64,000 nt of DNA. Origin: Myxococcales bacterium (GTDB lineage: Bacteria; Myxococcota_A; UBA9042). The translations under genes were made by a program, and so were the position numbers. Where the stretch lies: the NCBI GenBank assembly GCA_947491025.1, contig CANLIC010000026.1, forward strand, positions 1 to 64,000, read 5' to 3'. Below the pieces are notes generated by a model that was not told the DNA's origin, searched no databases, and saw only the letters and a list, made by a program, of their open reading frames with translations. Positions 19,199 to 29,078 of the stretch are shown piece by piece (within the stretch, counting starts at the first letter, position 1; the number at the start of each line of letters is the position of its first letter).

Positions 19199-20277
19199 CG
19201 GAAGTGACAAACATCCCCATCCCGAACCACATACTCCTTGCCCTCGACCCGCTTGCGCCCCGCCGCTGCCACCGCCGACTCCGTGCCGAGCTCAAACAAG
19301 TCGGCGCAGGCATAGACCTCCGCCTTGATGAACCCACGCTCGAAGTCGGTGTGGATGACGCCCGCCGCCGCCGGCGCCTTGTCACCCTTGCGAATCGTCC
19401 AAGCCCGGGCCTCCTTGGGCCCGGCGGTGAAGTAGGTCTGCAGCCCGAGCAGCTCGAAGGCCGCGCGCGCCATGCGGTCGAGCCCGGACTCCTGCAGCCC
19501 GAGGTCGGCGAGAAAGGCCGCCCGCTCCTCGGCGTCGTCCAGCTCGGCGATCTCCGCTTCCATCTTGCCGCACAGCACGACCACCGCCGCACCCTCGACC
19601 GCCGCCATGGCGCGGATGGCGCGGACGTGGTCATTCTCTTCGAGGGTCTCATCGGTGTTGGCGACGTAGACCATCGGCTTGGCGGTGATGAGGTGCAGCG
19701 AGCGCCACGCCACGACCTGCTCCGGCGCGACGTCGACGGTCCGCGCGGGCTGCCCCTGATCGAGTACGGCCACCGCCCGGTCGAGCAACTCGACCAGCAC
19801 GGCAGCGTCCTTGTCGCCACCCTTGGCCGCCTTCTGCTCGCGCAGGCGGCGTTTCTCCAACGTCTCGAGGTCGGCCAGAATCAGCTCCGTGCTGATGATC
19901 TCGGCGTCGCGCACCGGGTCGACTCGGCCCTCGACGTGGACGACGTCGCCGTCGTCGAAGGCGCGCAGCACGTGGGCGATGGCGTCGGTCTCGCGGATGT
20001 TGGCCAGGAACTTGTTGCCCAACCCCTCGCCCTTGCTGGCGCCCTTCACCAGGCCGGCGATGTCGACGAACTCGACGGTCGCGTACAGCGTCTGCGCCGA
20101 AGCGATGACCTTGGCGATGCGATCGAGCCTGGCGTCGCGCAGCGGGACGACGCCGACGTTGGGGTCGATGGTGCAGAAGGGGTAGTTGGCAGCGGCGGCG
20201 CCCGCGTTGGTGAGTGCGTTGAAGATCGTGGACTTGCCGACGTTGGGCAGGCCAACGATGCCGCAGGAGAGTCCCAT
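19186..20277 (-). CDS. ychF: redox-regulated ATPase YchF (OLA1 family)
   Basis: A 363-residue ribosome-associated Obg-like P-loop protein that hydrolyses ATP and is linked to translation and stress control. Visible motifs are P-loop GLPNVGKST, the DIAGLVKGASKGEGLGN switch II region, the NTDE (in place of NKxD) specificity motif, a coiled-coil insertion around residues 130-200, and a C-terminal TGS domain ending KEYVVRDGDVCHFRFNV. It is full length. It is divergent from rnhB. Its 3' end doubles as the right boundary repeat of the Mrr cassette and still encodes the normal C terminus. Confidence 0.95.
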   Translation of the reverse strand: MGLSCGIVGLPNVGKSTIFNALTNAGAAAANYPFCTIDPNVGVVPLRDARLDRIAKVIASAQTLYATVEFVDIAGLVKGASKGEGLGNKFLANIRETDAIAHVLRAFDDGDVVHVEGRVDPVRDAEIISTELILADLETLEKRRLREQKAAKGGDKDAAVLVELLDRAVAVLDQGQPARTVDVAPEQVVAWRSLHLITAKPMVYVANTDETLEENDHVRAIRAMAAVEGAAVVVLCGKMEAEIAELDDAEERAAFLADLGLQESGLDRMARAAFELLGLQTYFTAGPKEARAWTIRKGDKAPAAAGVIHTDFERGFIKAEVYACADLFELGTESAVAAAGRKRVEGKEYVVRDGDVCHFRFNV

Positions 20278-20575
20278 CGTGTGCTCCGATTCGAGGCGTC
20301 AGCGCAGCGGCCGGACGCAACTGGGCCCGCGTCGGCGCGGGGCGGTGGCTGCTAGCACCTTTTCGGGCCCGGTCGCAAGCGCAGCCGCCGCCGGGTCCGT
20401 CCGCCCACGTAAGGCCCGCGGACCCGCGTCGCAGGTCGCAGGCCCCCCGGTCGCGAGGCTTGCCACGGAATTGCGCGCTGCGCTCTACTGGCCCCGAAGC
20501 CGGCCCGCGCGCCGAATCCGAGGTCGCAGCGACCTCTTGTTACGGCGGCAGCGCGGTGGGCTGGGGAGGCGAACG

Positions 20576-21385
20576 ATGAAAGGGAGGTTGGCCCAGCAGG
20601 CGCTCGCGCTCCCGACCCTGGCCGCACGGCCAGACGGCGCCGACCAGGGCGGATGGGCCGACGCTGGGCGCTGGGAAGACGGTCGGCGCGCAGCGGATGC
20701 CGGGCTCATGGCCGACGATGGCGACCGTGATGAGCCCCTCGGCGCGGTCGAGGCGAGGCTGATCCGGCAGGGCGTCTGGCCGGTGATCGGCACCGACGAG
20801 GCGGGGCGTGGGCCGCTCTTTGGGCCCGTGGTGGCGGCGGCGGTCATGATCGAGCCGGCTGCGGCGCCCGTGGGCCTCCACGACTCCAAGCGGCTGACCG
20901 AGGCCGAACGCGAGGCGCTGGTGCCGCAGATCTGCGCGTCCGCCTCGGCGTTCGCTGTGGTGGCCGCCGACGCGGACCGCATCGGCCGCGACAACATTCT
21001 GCGCGCGTCGCTGTGGGCGATGGAGCAAGCGGTGCGCGCGGTTCTGGCCCAGCTCGAAGCCAAAGGCCTCGCCCCGCCGCGGCTGCTGCTCGTCGACGGC
21101 AACCGGACGATCTCAGCGCGGGGGCTGCCGCCGCAGCGGACGCTGGTCAAAGGCGACGCCCGCAGCATCGCGGTGGCGGCGGCATCGGTGCTGGCGAAGG
21201 TCGAGCGCGACCGCCAACTTGTGGCACTGGACGCCGAATTCCCGGGCTACGGGTTGGCGCGCCACAAGGGCTACCCGACGCCCGAGCACCTTGAGGCGCT
21301 GCGGCGGCTCGGCCCCACCCGGCTGCATCGCCGCGGATTCGCTCCGGTGGACGCAGCTTGGGCGCAGCGCCAGGCAAGCCTTTGA
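20576..21385 (+). CDS. rnhB: ribonuclease HII
   Basis: Endonuclease that removes ribonucleotides from DNA-RNA hybrids during replication and repair. The catalytic motif GTDEAGRGPLFGPVVAAAV and later HDSKRLTEAER, LLVDGN and the KGYPTPEH helix are all present. The ATG at 20576 has a strong GGGGAGG and gives 269 residues, about 70 longer at the N terminus than E. coli RNase HII; an ATG at 20708 would give a shorter protein. The open frame continues upstream into ychF but without coding support. The downstream yraN-like gene overlaps its stop by TTGA. Confidence 0.92.
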   Translation: MKGRLAQQALALPTLAARPDGADQGGWADAGRWEDGRRAADAGLMADDGDRDEPLGAVEARLIRQGVWPVIGTDEAGRGPLFGPVVAAAVMIEPAAAPVGLHDSKRLTEAEREALVPQICASASAFAVVAADADRIGRDNILRASLWAMEQAVRAVLAQLEAKGLAPPRLLLVDGNRTISARGLPPQRTLVKGDARSIAVAAASVLAKVERDRQLVALDAEFPGYGLARHKGYPTPEHLEALRRLGPTRLHRRGFAPVDAAWAQRQASL

Positions 21386-21831
21386 ACGCAGGCGGGGCGC
21401 GGCCTCAGGGTCAGGGCGCGCAGCGCGGCGCGAAGGACACGGCGGCGATCGGCAGGCGCGGCGAGGCGATCGCAGCGCGGGAGGTCGAAGCGCGCGGTTG
21501 GCAGATCAGGGCCCGCAACCTGCGGACGCCAGCCGGCGAAGCCGACCTGGTCGCCGGGCGGCTGCGCGGCGAGGGCGTAGACGAGGCCAGGGAGCTGCTG
21601 ATCGTCGAGGTCAAATCGACCGCAGGTCGCCGCGAGTTGACCGGGCGGGTCGACCGTCGCAAGGCGGCCCGGCTGTGGGCGATCGCCGAACACGTGCTCG
21701 ACGCCAGTGCGGCGCAGGGCAGCGTGGGCTGGCTCGGCGCGGGCGACGTGCACACCCGGGTGGCGTTGATCGAGGTCAGAATCGACGCCGCCCACACCGA
21801 GGTGGCCTGGCGTTGGCTCGAGGCGTGGTAG
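21382..21831 (+). CDS. yraN: UPF0102 (YraN) family protein, endonuclease-like fold
   Basis: A 149-residue protein that follows rnhB, as in many bacteria. The family pattern GRRGEAIAAREVEARGWQI, then ARNLRTPAGEADLVA and LLIVEVKS, gives the restriction-endonuclease-like E...D...ExK core of UPF0102. The biochemical role is unproven. The start is probably the TTG at 21382 that overlaps the rnhB stop (TTGA); a TTG at 21358 inside rnhB is possible. It converges with rplS, with a hairpin between. Confidence 0.85.
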   Translation: MNAGGARPQGQGAQRGAKDTAAIGRRGEAIAAREVEARGWQIRARNLRTPAGEADLVAGRLRGEGVDEARELLIVEVKSTAGRRELTGRVDRRKAARLWAIAEHVLDASAAQGSVGWLGAGDVHTRVALIEVRIDAAHTEVAWRWLEAW

Positions 21832-21835
21832 CGTG

Positions 21836-21859
21836 CTCGGTGCCCCATGGGCGCCCGAG
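21836..21859. terminator. hairpin between convergent yraN and rplS
   Basis: CTCGG-T-GCCC-CAT-GGGC-GC-CCGAG folds into a nine-pair stem with small bulges in the 40-base gap between convergent genes. There is no T-run, but position favours a shared terminator for the rnhB-yraN unit and the long rplS operon. Confidence 0.45.
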
Positions 21860-21871
21860 AGGTGCCCGCGA

Positions 21872-22222
21872 CTACGCCGGCAGATCGGCCTTGCGCAGCT
21901 TGGCGCTCTTGCCCGTGCGATCGCGCAGGTAGTAGAGCTTGGCGCGGCGGACGCGGCCCTGCTGGACGACGTCGATCTTCATCATGCGGGGGCTGTGGAG
22001 CGGGAAGGTACGCTCGACGCCGACGCCGTGGCTGACCTTGCGCACGGTGAAGCTCCGGCTGACCTGGCTGCCGCGAACGGCGATCACGGTGCCTTCGAAA
22101 ATCTGCACGCGCTCCTTGGTGCCTTCGATGATGCGCGTGTGCACGCGAATCTGCTGGCCGGCGCGGAGTTCTGGCAGGTCGAAGCGGAGGTGTTCGGCCT
22201 CCACGAGCTGGATGAGGTTCAT
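21872..22222 (-). CDS. rplS: 50S ribosomal protein L19
   Basis: A 116-residue ribosomal protein at the 30S-50S interface. It shows the L19 signatures [20 protein letters not shown] and [13 protein letters not shown], and the basic end [20 protein letters not shown]. It is the last gene of an eight-gene minus-strand run and follows the SPOUT methylase gene by 60 bases, the usual deltaproteobacterial order trmD–methylase–rplS. Confidence 0.97.
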   Translation of the reverse strand: MNLIQLVEAEHLRFDLPELRAGQQIRVHTRIIEGTKERVQIFEGTVIAVRGSQVSRSFTVRKVSHGVGVERTFPLHSPRMMKIDVVQQGRVRRAKLYYLRDRTGKSAKLRKADLPA

Positions 22223-22282
22223 CGTCTTGCTCCCCCGGGAGCGGTCCGCGGGGCGGACATCCCGGTCTAAGGGGCGCGGTTT

Positions 22283-22903
22283 CTAACGCGCTCCGCGCAG
22301 TCTGTCCAGTGCAATCGCGGCGGCTGCGCGCACCGAAAGGTGGTTGTAGCCGTCGCCGCCTGCTAGCGCGCGGTCAGCGTAGAGGGCTGGGAGCCGCAAG
22401 TCCGCGTTCTCCAAGACACGCGGGGCAAGCCCCCAGCCTGTACCGAACACCAGCAGCAGGGGTGGTCCCGGTTGCGCCAAGCGATCGCGCATGCCCGGCC
22501 AGTCGAGATCAGGGTGCGGCATTTGGGCGCTGGTCACCGCCACCAGCGGCCGAGCGCCGTCGCGCGCCGCGATGGCGGCGATCGCGTCTTCCAGGCTCCC
22601 GGCCGCCTCGACGCGGCACATCGCCGATGCGCGACGGTCGTTGCGGTGGGCGCCCTCGCCTTCGGTCCAGTGGCGCACGACCTCGCCGACCATGCGCTGC
22701 TGCAGCGTGATCGGCGTCACCACGAAGAGCGTCTCGGCGCCGTAGGTGCGGCCGCTGCGTGCGATGTCGTGAAGATCGACGTTGGTCAGCGCCGTCGTGT
22801 ACTCGCGGCCCTGGCGGTCGACGCAGGGGTGGTGGACCAGGGCGAGGTGCAAGCGCACCGGCGCTGCGCCGTCGTCGCCCTGCAGGTCGCTGGTGCTGGC
22901 CAT
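22283..22903 (-). CDS. SPOUT-type RNA methyltransferase (PF09936-like)
   Basis: A 206-residue predicted SAM-dependent RNA methyltransferase. LALVHHPCVDRQGREYTTALTNVDLHDIARSGRTYG near the N terminus and LLLVFGTGWGLAPRVLENADLRL near the C terminus are typical of the family encoded between trmD and rplS in deltaproteobacteria and Aquificae. The knotted C-terminal fold is inferred from GTGWGL and the final LSVRAAAAIALDRL. The RNA target is unknown. The ATG at 22903 has GGAG upstream; a longer frame to 23017 is not supported. 154 bases separate it from trmD. Confidence 0.85.
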   Translation of the reverse strand: MASTSDLQGDDGAAPVRLHLALVHHPCVDRQGREYTTALTNVDLHDIARSGRTYGAETLFVVTPITLQQRMVGEVVRHWTEGEGAHRNDRRASAMCRVEAAGSLEDAIAAIAARDGARPLVAVTSAQMPHPDLDWPGMRDRLAQPGPPLLLVFGTGWGLAPRVLENADLRLPALYADRALAGGDGYNHLSVRAAAAIALDRLRGAR

Positions 22904-23057
22904 GGCGTGCGATCTCCGGGAAGGACCCGACAAGCGCCTGCGCGCGGTCGGCGCTGGCAGGCCGCGGCAGGTAGCACTGGCAGCGCGTCGTCGCAAGCCT
23001 GGGTCGGGTCGGGGCAACTTCGGGCGCCAAGACGGTCGGCCCGACGAGGGCGGGCGC

Positions 23058-23834
23058 TCAGTCGGTGCTGGCAGCGGGCGGCGGATCTGCCGTATTCACC
23101 AGCAGATCGGGGCGCCAGCGGCGGGTGCGCTCGAGGGCTGCCTGTCGCCGCCACGCTGCGACCTTGGCGTGGTCGCCCGAGATGAGGATCGCCGGCACCT
23201 CCTTGTCGCGGAAGGTGCGCGGCCGCGTGAACTGTGGGGCCTCCAGCAGGCCGCCCTCGTGGGACTCTTCGACGAGGCTCATGGCGTTGCCGAGCACGCC
23301 CGGCAGCAGCCGCGCCACCGCCTCGATCACCGCCATGGCCGCGACCTCACCGCCGTTGAGGACGTAGTCGCCGACGGACAACAGCTCGTCGACCTCGTCT
23401 TCAACGCGGGCGTCGAACCCCTCGTAGCGGCCGCACAACAGAGCAATCCCCGCCTCGTGCGCGGCGTAACGCCGTGCAGTCGCTTGGGCAAAACGGGGCC
23501 CTGCCGGCGACAGCATGACCCGCAGCGGCCTTGGCGCGCCGGGATCGGCCGCCGCCGCCAAGGCGTCGAATTGCGCCACGACCGCGCTCGGCTCGATGAG
23601 CATGCCAGCGCCGCCGCCGAAGGGCGCGTCATCGACCCGACCGTGCTTGTTGGTGGCGAAGCGGCGCCAGTCGTGCAAGCGCACTTCGAGTCGGCCGGCG
23701 GAGATCGCCTTGCCGATCAGGCTCTCGCGCAGAAAGCCCTCGAAGATGCCGGGAAACAGCGTCAGCACATCGACGTGCAGGACGCGCCCGTCGGCGGCCA
23801 GCGGGGGCAAAGCATCCAAGTCAGGCCCCGCCAT
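23058..23834 (-). CDS. trmD: tRNA (guanine-N1-)-methyltransferase
   Basis: SPOUT methyltransferase that makes m1G37 next to the anticodon and so prevents frameshifting. Hallmarks: DVLTLFPGIFEGFL, DDAPFGGGAGML, LLCGRYEGFDARVED, ELLSVGDYVLNGGE and LEAPQFTRPRTF. The 258 residues include about 19 extra at the N terminus compared with E. coli and a short polar tail. The start lies three bases after the rimM stop, so the pair is coupled. Confidence 0.97.
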   Translation of the reverse strand: MAGPDLDALPPLAADGRVLHVDVLTLFPGIFEGFLRESLIGKAISAGRLEVRLHDWRRFATNKHGRVDDAPFGGGAGMLIEPSAVVAQFDALAAAADPGAPRPLRVMLSPAGPRFAQATARRYAAHEAGIALLCGRYEGFDARVEDEVDELLSVGDYVLNGGEVAAMAVIEAVARLLPGVLGNAMSLVEESHEGGLLEAPQFTRPRTFRDKEVPAILISGDHAKVAAWRRQAALERTRRWRPDLLVNTADPPPAASTD

Positions 23835-23837
23835 CGG

Positions 23838-24410
23838 CTAGCGCCAGTCGTCGAGATTGCGCACCCGCACGATGCCCGGCTCCTCGCCGATCGAGAGCAC
23901 GATGTCGGCCAAGATCGGCACCAGGACCTCGCCGCGCTCGGTGTCGACCACGAGGACGTCAACGCTGGTCTCGGTGAAGGACTTGACGGTGCCGAGGTGC
24001 ACGCCGGTGTCGGCGTCGAGCACCGCGGCGCCAAGGACATCGATGTGATAGAATTCGCCGTCTTCCAACTGCGGCAGGACGTCGCGCGGCACCTCGATCG
24101 CGCCGTGCGTCAGCGCCGCTGCGCCCTCGCGATCGACGACGCCGGTGAAGGTGACCAGCAGCGCGTCGCCAGTGTCGCGGATGGCGTCGATGGCGATCGG
24201 ACGCGGCGGCTTGCCCTCGTGGTGCAGGCGCAGCGGGATGTCCTCGAAGAGCAGCGTCGACTCTGGGTTGTCGGGCCAGACGCGCAGCTCGCCGTGAACG
24301 CCATGGGGCCGCCCGATGACGGCGATCCGCATCCACGGCGAGGTCTCTGGGGCGGCAGCGCCGGCGCTCGGCGCTGCGGGCGTGCGTTTGCGCGAGTTGG
24401 TGTTGCTCAT
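23838..24410 (-). CDS. rimM: 16S rRNA processing protein RimM
   Basis: Assembly factor for the 30S subunit head that binds ribosomal protein S19. The 190 residues contain the RimM N-terminal beta-barrel (AVIGRPHGVHGELRVWP) and the PRC-barrel part (DGEFYHIDVLGAAVLD, then GEVLVPILADIV and the end VRNLDDWR). A polar Ala/Pro-rich leader of about 26 residues precedes the domain. Its ATG overlaps the gpsA stop by ATGA. A longer frame to 24554 is rejected as it lies within gpsA. Confidence 0.93.
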   Translation of the reverse strand: MSNTNSRKRTPAAPSAGAAAPETSPWMRIAVIGRPHGVHGELRVWPDNPESTLLFEDIPLRLHHEGKPPRPIAIDAIRDTGDALLVTFTGVVDREGAAALTHGAIEVPRDVLPQLEDGEFYHIDVLGAAVLDADTGVHLGTVKSFTETSVDVLVVDTERGEVLVPILADIVLSIGEEPGIVRVRNLDDWR

Positions 24411-25441
24411 CCGAGGGTCAACTCGTCTTTGAGGGGACGCGACATGAGATCTTCCATGGCGACGAGGAGGTCCTTGCCTTCCCAGAGCACGCGGTAGGCC
24501 TGCTCGATGATCGGCACGCGGTCGGCCACGCCGAGCTTGTCGGCCAGCTGCCACGCCGAACGGCTGGTCAGCACGCCCTCGGCGACGGTGATGGTCGAGC
24601 CCAAGATCTGCTCCAGCGTCTCGCCCTTGCCGAGTCGAACGCCGACCGTGCGGTTGCGCGACAGCTCGCCGGTGCAGGTCAGGACGAGGTCGCCCATGCC
24701 AGCCAGGCCCTGCAGCGTCAACGGATCAGCGCCCTTGCGGACCGCCATGCGCGTGATCTCGGCCAACCCGCGGGTGATGAGGCCGGCGCGCACGTTGTAG
24801 CCGAAACCGAGGCCATCGCCGGCGCCGACGCAGATGGCCATCACGTTCTTGAGGGCGCCGCCGAGCTCGACGCCGGGCACGTCGCGCGTGGTGTAGCAGC
24901 GAAAGCGGTTGTTGCTGAGCAGCTGCTGCACCTGGCGGCCGACCCAGGGCATATGGCTGGCGACGGTAACCGCCGTGGGGCTCTGAGCGGCGACCTCCTT
25001 GGCGAAGCTCGGCCCCGACAGGTAGGCCAGGTTGCCGTGCAGCTTGGACGGCAGGACGCGCTCCATGATCTGGTCAACCGTCTCGAGAGAGTCGTTCTCG
25101 ATGCCCTTGCTGCAGCTGACCAGGATGTGGTCGTCGCGAAAGACCTTGGCCACGCTTCCGATGACGCGCCCGACGTGGGGGGTCGGCGCGACGCACAGCA
25201 CCAGCGTCGAGCCCGCCACTACAGCTTCGAGGTCCTGGCTGGCCGTGACGCCGGGCGGCAGCTCGAAACCGGGCAGAAACAGGGTGTTGCGGCGGTTGTC
25301 GCGGACATCGGCGACCACATCGCGCTCGTGGGCCCAGATCGTGACGTCGTGGCCGATGCGCGCGGCATGCATGGCCAGCGCGGTGCCCCAGGCGCCGCCG
25401 CCGATCACGCCGATTTTGATCTTCTGGCGCTCCTCGCTCAT
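24407..25441 (-). CDS. gpsA: glycerol-3-phosphate dehydrogenase [NAD(P)+]
   Basis: Reduces dihydroxyacetone phosphate to sn-glycerol-3-phosphate for phospholipid synthesis. Motifs: GGGAWGTALAMHAARIGHDV (cofactor), SCSKGIENDS, YLSGPSFAKEVA, and the catalytic ALKNVMAICVGAGDGLGFG. It has 344 residues, normal length. The ATG at 25441 is joined to the stop of the Ycf46-like gene (TGATG); a GTG one codon earlier is possible. Its stop overlaps rimM, placing lipid and ribosome genes in one transcript. Confidence 0.96.
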   Translation of the reverse strand: MSEERQKIKIGVIGGGAWGTALAMHAARIGHDVTIWAHERDVVADVRDNRRNTLFLPGFELPPGVTASQDLEAVVAGSTLVLCVAPTPHVGRVIGSVAKVFRDDHILVSCSKGIENDSLETVDQIMERVLPSKLHGNLAYLSGPSFAKEVAAQSPTAVTVASHMPWVGRQVQQLLSNNRFRCYTTRDVPGVELGGALKNVMAICVGAGDGLGFGYNVRAGLITRGLAEITRMAVRKGADPLTLQGLAGMGDLVLTCTGELSRNRTVGVRLGKGETLEQILGSTITVAEGVLTSRSAWQLADKLGVADRVPIIEQAYRVLWEGKDLLVAMEDLMSRPLKDELTLG

Positions 25442-27063
25442 CACTGACCTCCGCCGCGGCCTGGCCGGACCGCGGGCGAGTGTGCGCCCTTTGGCGGCAA
25501 AGGCTCAAGCGGCGCGGCGGCCGTGCGAGCGGCAGACGACAGAGGAAGGTCGGCTGGCAGGGTCTCCAGCGCCGGATCGCGCCAGCGCTCGCTACCGCCG
25601 CCACGCTGCGCCTCATCGAAGAGATCGCGCAGCGAGCGGTCACGACCAGCCGCCCGCGCCCGCCGCCGAGCCCATTCGCGCAGGGCCTTGACCTGCTCTT
25701 CGTAGGTCTCGACAAACGGCACAATCTCGCTGATCGCCCGCTCAAGGTCGCGGTCCGCCAGCTCGCGGCCGTCGGCGAAGGCAGCGGCGAGCGCCTCGTG
25801 GACCGCCGCCTCCAGCTCGGCACCGGTCAGCCTTTCGGCCGCCCGCGCCAGGCGCTCCATCGCGTAGTCGTTGGGATCACGGCCGCTTTTGCGTAGGTGG
25901 ATGGCAAGCACCTCAGCGCGCACGGCCGCGTCGGGCAGATCGACGAAGAAGATCTCGTCAAAGCGGCCCTTGCGCGTCAGCTCGGCCGGCAGACCGTCGA
26001 CGCGGTTGGCGGTCGCGGCGACGAAAATGCCCTCCTTGTGTTCGGCGAGCCACGTCAAAAAGGTGCCCAAGATCCGGGCCGTCGCCTCGCTAGAGAGGGC
26101 CTCGGCGAAGGCCTTGTCCAGCTCGTCGACCCACAGCACAACCGGCGCCATCACCTCAGCCACCGCCAGGGCGTGGCGCAGGTTCTCGTCGGGCGCCGAG
26201 TCGGCTGTGAACAGTCGGCCGAGGTCAAAGCGCAGCAGCGGCAGCCCGAGCGCCTGCGCCGATGCCTTTGCGAACAGCGACTTGCCGCAGCCTGGCACGC
26301 CGACAAGCAGCACGCCGCGCGGCGACGGCAGCCCAAACTGGCGCGCCCGTTCGCCCTGCGCCGCCCGCCGTCGCTCGAGCCAGGCCTTGAGGGCCTCCAT
26401 GCCGCCGATATCCTCGAGCACCGGCGCCGCGGCCACCACCTCGAGCACGCCGCCGGTGGCGACGAGGTCGCGCTTCTCGGCGTGTAGCGCGGCGACGGCC
26501 TGCTCATCGGCCGGCACCCCGAACAGGCGCAAGCGACGCAGCGCCCGTCGCAGCTGGCCGCGCGTCATGCCCCGCGCCGCCTGCAGGGCCGCGGCGACGA
26601 GCTCGGGGTCGGCGTAGCCGCCATCAGCCGGCGTCAGGGCGGCGAGGACCAGGTCGCGCAGCTCGCCGTCGTCGGGCAGCCCGACCTCGATGATGACGCG
26701 GTCGCGCGCGAGCTCCGGCACCTCGCGGCGCACGGCCGAGAGCAAAATCAGGGTGTGGCCGGCGCGCTCCAGGCCCATCAGCGCCTCGCGCAGCGCCCGC
26801 ACCACGCCGGCGTCGCCGAGCAAGGCGTGGCCGCCGCCGAGCACCAAGACGGCCCGTTTGTCGCGCTCTTCCAGGGCGTGGAGGGCGGCGATCGCTGCCG
26901 CGGCGGGGTCTGCAGCGCCCAGTCGCGGCTCGAGCACCTCGACGCCGGCGCGACGGGCCGCCTCGATCACCAAGGCGCGGGCGTCGGCCTCGTCGTTGGT
27001 CAGCACCTCGAGCAGCGGATAGCGCGCGGCGATGCGGTTGGCGATGGCGTTGCTGCGGTCCAT
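25441..27063 (-). CDS. Ycf46-like AAA+ ATPase
   Basis: A 540-residue AAA+ protein. The N-terminal half is a degenerate ATPase-like domain (VLVLGGGHALLG, then TLILLSAVRREVPEL). The C-terminal half is a full AAA module: Walker A GVPGCGKS, Walker B VLWVDELDKA, sensor 1 VAATAN, arginine finger region ELTRKGRFDEIFF, and a lid helix domain. This two-part layout is that of Ycf46/CbbX-unrelated ATPases of cyanobacteria, plastids and deltaproteobacteria, whose substrate is not well defined. The end is Pro/Ala-rich. The ATG at 27063 has GGGAG upstream. It is tightly coupled to gpsA and 52 bases after the NtrC-like gene. Confidence 0.82.
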   Translation of the reverse strand: MDRSNAIANRIAARYPLLEVLTNDEADARALVIEAARRAGVEVLEPRLGAADPAAAAIAALHALEERDKRAVLVLGGGHALLGDAGVVRALREALMGLERAGHTLILLSAVRREVPELARDRVIIEVGLPDDGELRDLVLAALTPADGGYADPELVAAALQAARGMTRGQLRRALRRLRLFGVPADEQAVAALHAEKRDLVATGGVLEVVAAAPVLEDIGGMEALKAWLERRRAAQGERARQFGLPSPRGVLLVGVPGCGKSLFAKASAQALGLPLLRFDLGRLFTADSAPDENLRHALAVAEVMAPVVLWVDELDKAFAEALSSEATARILGTFLTWLAEHKEGIFVAATANRVDGLPAELTRKGRFDEIFFVDLPDAAVRAEVLAIHLRKSGRDPNDYAMERLARAAERLTGAELEAAVHEALAAAFADGRELADRDLERAISEIVPFVETYEEQVKALREWARRRARAAGRDRSLRDLFDEAQRGGGSERWRDPALETLPADLPLSSAARTAAAPLEPLPPKGAHSPAVRPGRGGGQ

Positions 27064-27115
27064 GGCGTCTCCCTCGGCCGGCGTGGCGGACGAACCCGCC
27101 GCCGGCGTCCACCCC

Positions 27116-28605
<1,490 letters not shown>

Positions 28606-28609
<4 letters not shown>

Positions 28610-28869
28610 GACGCCGCGCGGCGCTGTTCTTCGACCCAGGCCATGCGGATGTCATGCAGCAGGCGGGTCAACAGCTGCGCCTCCTCCGCCGTCAGGTTGC
28701 CGCGGGTCTTGGCTTCGAGCATGGCCAGCAGATCGATGCTGTGGCGGGCGAGCTCGAGGTTGGCGGGGCTGTCCTGGCCGGTCGGGTCGGGGACACGGCC
28801 CAGGTGGACCATGACCGCGCTCGCGAGCGACAGCACGAAGGTCGAGAAGTCGGTACCGCGCGCGCTCAT
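28606..28869 (-). CDS. DUF1844-family protein
   Basis: An 87-residue protein with the full DUF1844 signature: FSTFVLSLASAVMVHLG, NLELARHSIDLLAMLEAKT and NLTAEEAQLLTRLLHDIRM. It is predicted all-helical and cytoplasmic. The role is unknown, though the family is nearly universal in deltaproteobacteria, Acidobacteria and related phyla. It is the first gene of the minus-strand run that continues to rplS, and it overlaps the response regulator by four bases. Confidence 0.92.
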
Positions 28870-29078
28870 GGTGTCCTCTCTGCCTAGGCGGGCCCGGCGC
28901 CCGCGACCGCCGCGCTCGCGTCGAGCGCGGGCTTGCGCACCCCGTGGCAGCGGCTATGGTGAGGGCCGAACTGGCGACGCCCAGCCCCAACCGCCTGGGG
29001 AATGTCCGGGCGCCGACCAGTGTTGTCAAGGTGCGCTTCGCAACGGCCAAGGCCGCTGGCCCGCGCACGGAGTCCGCC

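Noticed and set aside
20186..20575. Upstream extension of rnhB into the ychF start region
   Set aside because: The extension has no coding character, and a strong ribosome binding site precedes the ATG at 20576.
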